From Sulfitobacter sp. (lineage in GTDB: Bacteria > Pseudomonadota > Alphaproteobacteria > Rhodobacterales > Rhodobacteraceae), in the NCBI GenBank assembly GCA_013002405.1, contig JABDKA010000062.1:1-47311 (forward strand): DNA of 47,311 nucleotides. The letters are read 5' to 3'. The notes under the pieces are model-generated. The model searched no databases and was not told where the DNA came from. It was given only the letters and a program-made list of their open reading frames with translations. Positions 25,830 to 33,590 of this stretch are shown here, piece after piece. Position numbers and translations under genes: made by a program. Position 1 is the stretch's first letter; every line of letters begins with the position of its first letter.

Positions 25830-25868
25830 TTGACAAAGATCAATCTGCCCCGCGCTTGGCTGTTAATC
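25830..25868 (+). promoter_or_regulatory. FNR/Dnr-type box between divergent ATP-grasp and amidotransferase genes
   Basis: Bases 25830-25843 read TTGACAAAGATCAA, differing at one base in the centre from the box at 19677-19690. A TTAATC hexamer at 25863-25868 could be the -10 for the plus-strand amidotransferase gene, though the 19-base gap is shorter than the usual 22. The box centre lies about 40 bases before the minus-strand start, so it could also act on that gene. Inference only. Confidence 0.55.
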
Positions 25869-25898
25869 TGCGAACAATCGACAGAAGGAGCAAGGTTG

Positions 25899-26723
25899 AT
25901 GTGTCGCCTCTATGCCATGCACGCCAATGAGCCGACCAAGGTCGAATGTGGTCTGGTCAAGGCGCAGAACGCATTGATGGCGCAAAGCCGTGGGGACATG
26001 GAAGGGTACGCCCACGGTCACGGCTGGGGCGTGGCCGATTATCCCGATGGCGTGCCAATGATTGAAAAACGGGTTTGGGCCGCCTTCCACGGCGAACATT
26101 TCACCCGCGCTGCCGCGCGGGTCTACGCAAAGACGGTCGTGGCCCACGTGCGGCGCGCGACCGTTGGGGGCACCAGCATCGAGAACACCCATCCGTTTCA
26201 CCACGGGCGCTGGATTTTCGCCCACAATGGAACCGTCCCGAACTTCGATCAGGTGCGTTTCAGGCTGCTGGAACACATGGACCCGCTCCACCGCTCAGAG
26301 ATATCCGGAAGTACCGACAGTGAGCATGTGTTCCGCTACCTGCTGAGCCTCTTTCTGCGCCACCCCGAAAGGGGTCTGCTTCCCACGGTGCGTGATGGGC
26401 TGGCACAGGTTGTCGCCTGGTCGCGGGAGGTTGATCCGGAGGCACGGATCGGACTGAATATCGTGCTGACGGACGGCGAACACATGGTCGGCTCGCGGTT
26501 GAACCGGTCGCTCTTTTACCTGCACCGCGATCACGTCTTTCACTGCCCGATTTGCGATCAGCCGCATGTGCACCACAAACCCGACCAGGATTATCTGGCC
26601 ATTGAGATCGCGTCAGAACCAGTGACCCACGGGGAAAACTGGTACGAGGTGCCCAACAACACGATCTTCCGCATCGGAGAGGATTACCGGCTGGATATGG
26701 AACGGCTGCTGCTGTCTGACTGA
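25899..26723 (+). CDS. Class II glutamine amidotransferase
   Basis: 274 residues beginning MCRLYAMHANEPTKVE, so Cys2 becomes the N-terminal nucleophile after Met removal. GHGWGVADY, VVAHVRRATVGG, NTHPFHHGRWIFAHNGTVPNF and SGSTDSEHVFRYLL are the glutaminase landmarks (Arg-Ala, Asn-Gly and Asp pocket). It resembles EgtC/YafJ-type single-domain amidohydrolases. These release ammonia from glutamine, or hydrolyse a gamma-glutamyl amide as EgtC does. A strong AGAAGGAG ribosome site sits 8 bases before ATG 25899, fixing the start. A CPICDQPHVHH stretch near residues 207-217 resembles a metal-binding site. Its divergent ATP-grasp neighbour suggests joint action in making or trimming a glutamyl compound. 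Confidence 0.92.
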   Translation: MCRLYAMHANEPTKVECGLVKAQNALMAQSRGDMEGYAHGHGWGVADYPDGVPMIEKRVWAAFHGEHFTRAAARVYAKTVVAHVRRATVGGTSIENTHPFHHGRWIFAHNGTVPNFDQVRFRLLEHMDPLHRSEISGSTDSEHVFRYLLSLFLRHPERGLLPTVRDGLAQVVAWSREVDPEARIGLNIVLTDGEHMVGSRLNRSLFYLHRDHVFHCPICDQPHVHHKPDQDYLAIEIASEPVTHGENWYEVPNNTIFRIGEDYRLDMERLLLSD

Positions 26724-26764
26724 GAGCAGGTTACCTTGCCTGTGGCATGGATCGTCAAAGGGGA

Positions 26765-26781
26765 GGTTTGACCGCCAAACC
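26765..26781. repeat. Small perfect hairpin between convergent genes
   Basis: GGTTTG and CAAACC flank a 5-base loop in the 81-base gap between the amidotransferase and ABC1 kinase genes, which converge. No T-tract follows on either strand, so a rho-independent terminator is possible but unproven. Confidence 0.35.
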
Positions 26782-26804
26782 GATCTTCGCTGGCAATGGT
26801 CCTG

Positions 26805-28124
26805 CTATCCCAGATGCCGTTCAAGCTGTTCCCGCACGGGAAGAACGGCGGCTAGGCGGTTGGCCAGAAGGAACATGCCGCCAAACTTGCGTTGCAGGTA
26901 CAGGATGTCCATCGGCAGGGGCGGCGGGACATAGCCTGCTTCGGCCAGCGCGGTGCCCTCTTTTGTCAGCCGGTTGGACAACGACCGGTCGGCGAAATCA
27001 AAGTGATCGGCCGCGCCGATGGCCTCGAATACCGCGCCTATCATGCATAGGATCCGGTCATCGAACGGGCCCTTCCCTTCGATGAATTGCATTTCGATTG
27101 CCGCCGCCCGTAGAGCGGCCTCGTCACCTTCAAGTCCGGCACGCATCAACCGACGATAGCTTTGTGTCAATGCGGGGTCGAGGTCGCGTGTCGCGCCGAA
27201 ATCCAGCAGCGCGATCTTGCCGGTCACTGCATTGTAGCGGTAGTTGGCGAAATTCGGATCGCTCTGGGTGACCCCGAACTCGAACAGTTCGCGCAGCGTC
27301 AGGTCGATCAGCGCTGCGGTGATGCGGTTACGTTCGTCCTGCGACGCCTCCGCCGCGGCCTCGATCGGGCCGCCTTCTAGGAAGGACATGGTCAGGATCT
27401 CACCCGTGCTCCAATCCTTGTAAAGCTCCGGCACTTCGAAATCCGCATCGTCAGACAGAAGTCGGCCGAAGTGCTGCAGATGCGCGCCTTCGCGGTGATA
27501 GTCGGTTTCTTCGTGCAACTGTTTGCGCGCCTCCTCCATATAGGGGCCAAGGTCCAAGCCCTTGGGCAACAGGCCGGACATCCTGATCAAGCCGCCAACG
27601 TTGGCAACGTCGCTGTCGATGCTGCGGGCGATGCCGGGATACTGAACCTTGATCGCCACATCACGCCCGTCCCGCAGCAGGGCACGGTGCACCTGGCCGA
27701 TGCTGGCCGCTGCGATGGGGTGTACTTCGAAACGCTTGAAGGCACGCAGCCAGTCGGCCCCCCAGTTTCGGTTCAGCACCTGCTTGAGCTGCGCGGGTGG
27801 CATGAAGTGCGCCTGGTCACGCAGCCGCGCCATGATGTCTGCGAGCTCAGGTGGCAGCACCTCTCCCGCGTCCATCGAAATCAACTGGCCCACCTTCATC
27901 GCGGCCCCCCGCATCCGGGCCAGCTGATCGGCCATCCGGCGCATGTTGCCTGGCGTCATCAAAAGACGGCGCATGTCGGGCCGGGTCCCACGGCCGACCT
28001 CGCCCAAGGCCTGGACGGCCATATTGCCCGCGATGCCCGCGGTCATTGTCCCCAGCCGGGTGAACCGGTTCAGGCGGCCCGATGGAACAGGCAGGGGGCG
28101 GGACTGATTGGCACGATCTTTCAT
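26805..28124 (-). CDS. ABC1/UbiB-family atypical kinase
   Basis: 439 residues. The family signature KxGQ appears in AAMKVGQLISMDAGEVLPPEL; the Ala-rich nucleotide loop is IAAASIGQVHRALL; the catalytic Lys sits in VAIKVQYPG; and the metal site is LLDFGATRD. The usual HGDPHPGN catalytic loop reads TQSDPNFANYRY, with Asp and Asn kept but His/Gly changed. ABC1 proteins are ATPases or atypical kinases tied to ubiquinone synthesis and lipid metabolism. No ubi genes are adjacent. It converges with the amidotransferase gene and precedes (in transcription) nothing on its own strand for over 80 bases. A membrane-linked cofactor role is likely but the target is unknown. Confidence 0.92.
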   Translation of the reverse strand: MKDRANQSRPLPVPSGRLNRFTRLGTMTAGIAGNMAVQALGEVGRGTRPDMRRLLMTPGNMRRMADQLARMRGAAMKVGQLISMDAGEVLPPELADIMARLRDQAHFMPPAQLKQVLNRNWGADWLRAFKRFEVHPIAAASIGQVHRALLRDGRDVAIKVQYPGIARSIDSDVANVGGLIRMSGLLPKGLDLGPYMEEARKQLHEETDYHREGAHLQHFGRLLSDDADFEVPELYKDWSTGEILTMSFLEGGPIEAAAEASQDERNRITAALIDLTLRELFEFGVTQSDPNFANYRYNAVTGKIALLDFGATRDLDPALTQSYRRLMRAGLEGDEAALRAAAIEMQFIEGKGPFDDRILCMIGAVFEAIGAADHFDFADRSLSNRLTKEGTALAEAGYVPPPLPMDILYLQRKFGGMFLLANRLAAVLPVREQLERHLG

Positions 28125-28200
28125 GCTTGGCTACCTGTAGCTGGCTTGGCAAAATTCAAACCGCAAAGGCGCGACCTGCGACCTGCGACCGGAATCCCTG

Positions 28201-28674
28201 TCACCAGTGTTCCGTCCCCGGTGCGCCCTTGATCCTGCCGCGCAGGTTGTCTGTGACCCAGCCGCCGTAAAAATCCCCCTCCTGCGGGATCACCCGATGC
28301 TCCCCGACAAAGCAGGCCTCCATCGCGGTCGCGTAGAAGGCCAGGTAATCCGTGATCGGGGCGAAATCTGGCGTCGGGTTGGCATAGCTCCAGGCGGCAC
28401 GCCGCGCGGTGACCTTGCCCAGCGTCACGTCCCAATAGCTGGCCACGCCCTTCCATTCGCAAAAGGACCGGCCCCGCGCGGGCGTCAGAATCCCCCGCAC
28501 GTCCTCGGGTGGCAGATAATAGGTTGGCGCGTGATGGGTCTCCAAAACCCTTAAAGCGCGGTCCGTTTCCGCCAGAATTTCGCCGCCCAGCAGGATACGC
28601 AGCCGCTGTGGAACGGCCTCAAGCGCTGGCGGACGGGGATAGTCCTGAACTGTTTCAATGGGCAGATCTGTCAT
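28201..28674 (-). CDS. DUF427 domain-containing protein
   Basis: 157 residues reading MTDLPIETVQDYPRPPALE at the start, then RILLGGEILAETDRALRVLETHHAPTYYLPPEDV, SFCEWKGVASYWDVTLG and AAWSYANPTPDFAPITDYLAFY. The blocks H-x-P-x-Y-Y-x-P and C-x-W-K-G-x-A-x-Y-W are the DUF427 signature. These are small beta-barrel-like proteins of unknown activity. The start overlaps the stop of the photolyase-like gene by 4 bases (ATGA), so the two are coupled; DUF427 beside photolyases or cryptochromes is a recurrent arrangement. Longer readings upstream belong to the photolyase gene's other frame. Confidence 0.9.
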   Translation of the reverse strand: MTDLPIETVQDYPRPPALEAVPQRLRILLGGEILAETDRALRVLETHHAPTYYLPPEDVRGILTPARGRSFCEWKGVASYWDVTLGKVTARRAAWSYANPTPDFAPITDYLAFYATAMEACFVGEHRVIPQEGDFYGGWVTDNLRGRIKGAPGTEHW

Positions 28675-29888
28675 GACAGGCCCGCCTGATGCAGGATCTC
28701 GGGGATCTTCTTTTTCACCTTGAAGAAACCCGCCGTCGCGTGCGACCAGATCAATGCGTCCCACTCCCGCCGCCACTCCGTTAGCGCGATGCCCTTTGTC
28801 GCAAGGGCGGGGCGGGCTTTCGCAATCCAGTCGGACAGGGGGCCCGTGGGCGCGTAAGGCATGGCGATCTGCTGCACACTCGCCGTTTCGGCCCAAAGCG
28901 CCAGGTCCTCGGGCACTCCGGCCCGCATGGGTTCCGCGGACTGCCCAAGCCGGTCGGCCAGTTCCTTCAGGGCAGTTTCTTCGAAGGTGGTGACATGATC
29001 CGCCACCGCAAGCCGGGAACGCAGGTGACTGGTGGCAAGCGTTGCCGTAGCCCGGATATTGAGGGGCGCGAGATCGAACTGATCCAGCACGCAATCATCC
29101 TCGGTCAACAGAAGGGCGGTAGGCACTCCGGCGGCGGGTTCGGTCACCTTCCGCAGGGGCTGCACATCGGGCAGGCCTTCGGGCTCCTGATCCTGCAGTC
29201 CCTCTGTATCTGCCGCCAGATCGGCATCGCTGGGGGCAAAACGGTTCTCGGTGAACTTGGCGATGTTCCAGGCCTGCGCCTCGTAGGTCCGGCCACGCGT
29301 GTGCAACCCGGCGACCCAGCGCCAGCTACAGGTATTCGACGCCGGATCCCCGTCGAGCAGATGACGGTAGAAAAAATCCGCACCAATGCGCCAGGGCAGT
29401 TCCAGCGTGAAGATCCAGATAGAGGCGAACCACATCCGCGCGTGATTGTGCAGATAGCCAGTCTCGACCAGTTCCTGGGCCCAAGCGTCAAAACAGTCCA
29501 GCCCCGTCGAACCACTTTCAGCCCGTTCGATCCGCTTGCGCAGGTTGCGGTCCAGGTCGAGCGTGGCGAGGTCCGCCTTTAACCCTGTGACATAATCCGA
29601 CCAGACGGAGGGGCGCCGTTCAAGCCAGCCTTTGAAATAGCCGCGCCAGAGGACCTCCTGGACAAATTTCTCGGCGTTCTCAGGCCCGTGTTCGGCCAGT
29701 GCGGCAGCAACCACTTCCTTTTCGGTGACCAGCCTGCGCCGCAGGTAAGGTGACAGGCATGAGACATCGCGATGCTGCCCCGGGCCGCGATCGTAGTTGC
29801 GGCCGCTGGCATAATGGCGGCCCATGCGGGGTACAAAACCCTCCAGAATGCGGAGACCTTCGGCGCGGGTGGCAAGCTGGGGGTCCAT
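28671..29888 (-). CDS. Photolyase/cryptochrome-like protein with N-terminal FAD domain
   Basis: 405 residues. The FAD-binding helical domain occupies about residues 1-220, with photolyase blocks SCLSPYLRRR (43-52), EVLWRGYFKGW (78-88), GYLHNHARMWFAS (144-156) and DGDPASNTCSWRWVAG (179-194). The usual N-terminal alpha/beta antenna domain is absent. Instead a C-terminal part (about 245-405) reads as alternating strands and helices, ending WSHATAGFFKVKKKIPEIL. The protein therefore looks circularly permuted relative to standard photolyases. It is expected to bind FAD and use or sense light, perhaps repairing DNA; repair activity cannot be read. ATG 29888 has an AGGAG 7 bases upstream and is preferred to 29942. 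Confidence 0.85.
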   Translation of the reverse strand: MDPQLATRAEGLRILEGFVPRMGRHYASGRNYDRGPGQHRDVSCLSPYLRRRLVTEKEVVAAALAEHGPENAEKFVQEVLWRGYFKGWLERRPSVWSDYVTGLKADLATLDLDRNLRKRIERAESGSTGLDCFDAWAQELVETGYLHNHARMWFASIWIFTLELPWRIGADFFYRHLLDGDPASNTCSWRWVAGLHTRGRTYEAQAWNIAKFTENRFAPSDADLAADTEGLQDQEPEGLPDVQPLRKVTEPAAGVPTALLLTEDDCVLDQFDLAPLNIRATATLATSHLRSRLAVADHVTTFEETALKELADRLGQSAEPMRAGVPEDLALWAETASVQQIAMPYAPTGPLSDWIAKARPALATKGIALTEWRREWDALIWSHATAGFFKVKKKIPEILHQAGLS

Positions 29889-30014
29889 GATCTTTCTCCT
29901 GCTTTGGTTGCACGGAGGTATCGCAGGCCCGAAGTCTTTCAATGGGCTGCGACAAGGCGGACAGGCGGCTTGCCCTTGCCGACAAGAACTTTCGGTGAAG
30001 GCCCCCTTGCCGGC

Positions 30015-31490
30015 TCAGGCAGCGGCGAAAAGCGGAGTCGATGCCGCGATAGACCAGGCCAGGATGAGGCCCGAGGCGACCGCGGGGCCAAGCGGACCGG
30101 CCTTGTCCTCAGCCCACCGCGCCATGGTGCCGTAGACCACCAGAAAAAGCACGAATACCGGCAGAACCGTGAAGAGCAGGCCGATATCGGCAATGTTCAG
30201 CATCATCGCCCCCGATAGTGCCAACAGAAAGGGAAGCCGCAAGGCGACCCGCGTGAGCGGATGACGCCCCTGGACGCAGGCCCGGTCGGCCAGCGCGAAA
30301 ATCAGCGTTGCGGGCAAAAGCAGCATCATCAGCGGCAACCTTGGCCCCGTGGGCAGGAAGGCGGCCCCGTACCGGTCAAGCGACAGCGCAAAGGCGCCGA
30401 GCCCCCATACCACCAACAGGACAAAGGAAATGAGGGCAGGACGAACCTCGACCCGTGGTCGCCAGCGAAGCACCGCAAGGGCGACTGTCCCCCAGATCGC
30501 GAAGAAGAGAAACAGCGCGCCAAAGCCGCTGAGGCCTCGCATTGGCAGGTCGATGCAGGAGGCCAGGATGGCAAAGGGCGCGGGTATCAGAACGGACAGG
30601 ATGGCCCGCCTGAGGCTTGGACCGGGTTGAGAGGGACCGTCCGGAAGGAGATGCGATAGGGGCCAGAAAAGCGCGAAGATTGCTCCAAGAAGTGCCGCGA
30701 TCCAGCGCCCGGTTCGGGCCGGTTCGCCTTCCTCTCCGATCCAGCGCAGTATTTCCTGAATGGTAACGGGTGACCAGAGCACCCCGACATGCCCCACCAT
30801 TGGTGCCACTGCCGCACGCCGTTCAACCCCGTCCTTTCGCAGTGTCACGCCCTCCTCCGCCTTGCCCAACTGCTCAACTGCTGACAGGGCAACGGACCGC
30901 AACCGCCCCTCCTGCGCGCCCGACAGAACCAGCAGCCGCTCGGGGTGGTCCGGTGTGACCGCCTCTGAATACATGGAGATGGCCACCACCTCCTCCACAC
31001 TCTGCACTCTGCTGGCTGCCCGGACGATCACGTCGGTTGCCATGGAATGACCCACCAGGGCCAGCCTTTCATGCCCGGTGAGTGCACGTGCACGGTCAAC
31101 CACATCCACCGTTTGCCGAACCAGGTCCTCGGTCGTCCCGGTCAGGGATGTGATATTGGGTGACAGCGGCTTTTCGTGCCGACCGTGGCCGAGGTAGTCG
31201 AAAGCGACCACGCTGTGCCCGGCCCTTGCCAGCGACAGCGAAATCGCCTCCATCATCTGCCTCGATCCGGCGAACCCGTGGGAGACAACGACCAGCCGAT
31301 CGCCGTTTCCGTCAGCATTGTAGAGGGTTGCGGGTGTTTCCCCCAATTGCGTGTCGATGATGTTCAGCTCCGACCGCGCTGCCTCAAGCCGTGCGAGGGA
31401 GATGAGTATCAGAGCGATCGCGCCAACGGCGACGAAGAGGCGAAAGAAGCACTGCATTGCGGACAGCAAAGTAATGCAAAAGCGCGCCAT
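30015..31490 (-). CDS. Alpha/beta hydrolase with C-terminal membrane domain
   Basis: About 491 residues. An N-terminal hydrophobic anchor (about 13-32) is followed by an alpha/beta hydrolase fold: oxyanion-site VVVSHGFAGSRQMM, strand VVAFDYLGHGRHEKP, and nucleophile elbow LVGHSMATD with Ser149. The likely catalytic His lies in APMVGHVGVL. The C-terminal 200 residues hold about six hydrophobic segments. The hydrolase part should face the periplasm or the cytoplasm at the membrane; the substrate is unknown. The start at 31490 (MARFCITLL) is chosen because a longer frame from 31622 overlaps the upstream exonuclease gene by 71 bases. ATG 31457 is another option. Confidence 0.78.
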   Translation of the reverse strand: MARFCITLLSAMQCFFRLFVAVGAIALILISLARLEAARSELNIIDTQLGETPATLYNADGNGDRLVVVSHGFAGSRQMMEAISLSLARAGHSVVAFDYLGHGRHEKPLSPNITSLTGTTEDLVRQTVDVVDRARALTGHERLALVGHSMATDVIVRAASRVQSVEEVVAISMYSEAVTPDHPERLLVLSGAQEGRLRSVALSAVEQLGKAEEGVTLRKDGVERRAAVAPMVGHVGVLWSPVTIQEILRWIGEEGEPARTGRWIAALLGAIFALFWPLSHLLPDGPSQPGPSLRRAILSVLIPAPFAILASCIDLPMRGLSGFGALFLFFAIWGTVALAVLRWRPRVEVRPALISFVLLVVWGLGAFALSLDRYGAAFLPTGPRLPLMMLLLPATLIFALADRACVQGRHPLTRVALRLPFLLALSGAMMLNIADIGLLFTVLPVFVLFLVVYGTMARWAEDKAGPLGPAVASGLILAWSIAASTPLFAAA

Positions 31491-31551
31491 GACGAGGCAG
31501 GTCAGAACCCGAAAACAGGTTGTTTCAAACGTTTTCAAGATACAAAGCGGA

Positions 31552-33066
31552 TTATTCGGTTCTTGGAGACCGCCGTGGTGCGGCTGGCAAACAAGCGCCA
31601 GACTTCTGACCAACGTCCGCAATCGCCAGATCCGCAGAGGTTTCGAAACCGCGTGTTAGATTCAGATCATGCAGCAGACGGCCGTGTTTCCGGGTCTCTT
31701 CGATCAGCGCGCCGAAGGTGCGGATGCCCTTGCCCTCCAGCAGGGGCAGCAGCCTGACCAGCACTTCGGCGGTCGCCCTGGCGTCACCCAGGGCGGTGTG
31801 GCGGGCTTGTGCGGGCAGGGTGACCGACAAACGGTCGCACAGGGCGTCGAGCCCGTGTTCTTCGTTGGTGCCGAAGACCACGGCGGAAAGCAGGACTGTA
31901 TCCAGAACCGGATGATCCCAGGTGACCCCCATCTCGGACTCCGCCTTGCGCAACAGGCCGATGTCGAAGGGCGCATTGTGGGCAACCAGCACCGCGTCAC
32001 GGGCGAAGTGATGAAACGCCTGGCCGACTGATGCAATGCTTGGTGCATCAGCCACGTGATCGTCCGTCACCTTGTGAATGCGGGTTGACGCCGCCGGTAT
32101 CGGACGGCCCGGGTTCACGTAGGTGTCCACCCCCTCCCCCTCGACGATGCGCCCCTTCAGGACACGCACGGCCCCCAGTTGCACCACCGAATCCTCGGCC
32201 ACCGACAGGCCCGTCGTCTCTGTGTCGAAGACGACGAAACACAGATCACGAAGCGCAGTCTCGTTGATCTCTATCGTCTCAGACGCGTTCATCAGATCGA
32301 AATCAAAGACCAGTGGCCGCGCCGCGATCGGGCGCGCCGTTTCGGTTGTCGGCTCAACGATCAGCATGAAGCAGTCCCTGTCCAGCGCTTTCAAGCGTGC
32401 CTCGAAGCTCAGTACACGCGTGTGATCCAGAAGTCCGAAAGCCACCTCTTTTTCGTTTGCCGCGGCCTTCTCCATCGCCTCCAACAAGGCTTCGGCATGG
32501 AAATAATCGGTCAGCGGTGCTTTCAGTCGGGGCGGTGCGATGTGGGACAGCACTTCCGCAGCCTGCCCATCGTATAGGACGATCTCGTGCGCGGGATTGA
32601 TCAGCATCGTCGCTATGGGGATTTCCGTCAGCAGTGCCGTCAGTCGCGCGCTCTCGGCCTTCAGCCGCTCTGTCTCCTGGGCCACCCGGGCGGCCCTGTC
32701 GATGATAGAGGTGCTCAGGGTCGCCGTGACCGCCTGCGCTGCATCGGCCAGATCGCCCAGGTATCGCGCGGCACTGCTGTCGACCGGACGCGGGACATCC
32801 GAATGTGCGCGCAGCCGCAGATCGGCGGCCAACCTGTTGATGGGCTTGGCGACATGTTCGTCGAATAAAAGCCAGATCAGCAGCGCCAGTCCGGTGTTGA
32901 GAAACCCGAAGACCGTGAAGGCGGTCAGGAAAGGGGCCGCCCGAAGCCCTTCCTCTCCGCGTGACCAGCCAAGATAGAGCGCCCCACCCGCCAGCGCCGT
33001 CGCCCCCGCCGCCAGCAGGCAGAAGAACAGGAAGATGCGAAAGCGCAGGGACAGCCGGGTCAGCAT
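31552..33066 (-). CDS. Membrane-anchored PAS and DEDDh exonuclease fusion protein
   Basis: 504 residues. Two N-terminal spans (about 9-31 and 47-68) precede a HAMP-like linker (70-130, with HVAKPINRLA), a coiled helix, and a PAS-like domain (about 140-240, IPIATMLINPAHEIVLYDG). A DEDDh 3'-5' exonuclease domain follows (about 275-440) with Asp281/Glu283 in VFDTETTGL, Asp368 in AHNAPFDIG, and His423/Asp428 in HTALGDARA. The layout resembles a sensor kinase with the kinase replaced by a DNA polymerase III epsilon-like nuclease. It lies last in a cluster downstream of acetate-transport genes, a context known for this protein type. Its nucleic-acid or nucleotide substrate is unknown. Confidence 0.88.
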   Translation of the reverse strand: MLTRLSLRFRIFLFFCLLAAGATALAGGALYLGWSRGEEGLRAAPFLTAFTVFGFLNTGLALLIWLLFDEHVAKPINRLAADLRLRAHSDVPRPVDSSAARYLGDLADAAQAVTATLSTSIIDRAARVAQETERLKAESARLTALLTEIPIATMLINPAHEIVLYDGQAAEVLSHIAPPRLKAPLTDYFHAEALLEAMEKAAANEKEVAFGLLDHTRVLSFEARLKALDRDCFMLIVEPTTETARPIAARPLVFDFDLMNASETIEINETALRDLCFVVFDTETTGLSVAEDSVVQLGAVRVLKGRIVEGEGVDTYVNPGRPIPAASTRIHKVTDDHVADAPSIASVGQAFHHFARDAVLVAHNAPFDIGLLRKAESEMGVTWDHPVLDTVLLSAVVFGTNEEHGLDALCDRLSVTLPAQARHTALGDARATAEVLVRLLPLLEGKGIRTFGALIEETRKHGRLLHDLNLTRGFETSADLAIADVGQKSGACLPAAPRRSPRTE

Positions 33067-33067
33067 C

Positions 33068-33586
33068 TCAGGTCTCGCAAACCTTCTTCAAGATCGGATC
33101 CTCTGCAGGCATGCTCTGCCAATCGGCATTGATCACGGTGCCATCGTCGGCGAAATCCGCCCCGTCAATCAGCAGCGCGGAGCGGCCCGCGGCGCAGTCG
33201 AAAACCATAGGTGCCTGATTGACCGGCGACCAGCGGCCAAAGAAATAAAGATCGACCAGACGTTGATCCGGCAGGTTCTCGTTGCGCCGCGCCGTGCCCG
33301 TGTCGACGGCGGCAAAGCGTTTCGTATAGGGCCAGACCTGGGTCCAGGGCCGCAACCAGCTCTGCTCATTGACCGTCATGGCAATCTCGACCCCTTCGGG
33401 CAGACGTGCGGCGGTGCGGTCGAACCAGGTATATTCGTTTGAAATGGTCATGCCGATCATGCCTGCCCCCGCGGCCACCGGCATGATCCATTTCGGCAGA
33501 CGCCGCCCGGTGACGATGTTGAGCAGCAGCGCAAGACCTGCACAGGCGATCCCGGCAAAAACGGTGGCGATGAGTTCTACAAACAT
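33068..33586 (-). CDS. Hypothetical membrane-anchored protein
   Basis: 172 residues with two hydrophobic segments (about 3-23 and 34-50) and a soluble C-terminal domain containing EYTWFDRTAARLPEGVEIA, LRPWTQVWPYTKRF and LVDLYFFGRWSPVNQAP, ending with a Cys. I do not recognise a named family. The soluble part is Trp/Tyr-rich and probably periplasmic. It lies 4 bases after the DUF294 gene and 1 base before the exonuclease fusion gene, on the same strand, so all three are likely co-translated. Its conservation between these two signalling-type genes would suggest a sensor or assembly role, but that is inference. Confidence 0.8.
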   Translation of the reverse strand: MFVELIATVFAGIACAGLALLLNIVTGRRLPKWIMPVAAGAGMIGMTISNEYTWFDRTAARLPEGVEIAMTVNEQSWLRPWTQVWPYTKRFAAVDTGTARRNENLPDQRLVDLYFFGRWSPVNQAPMVFDCAAGRSALLIDGADFADDGTVINADWQSMPAEDPILKKVCET

Positions 33587-33590
33587 AAGA

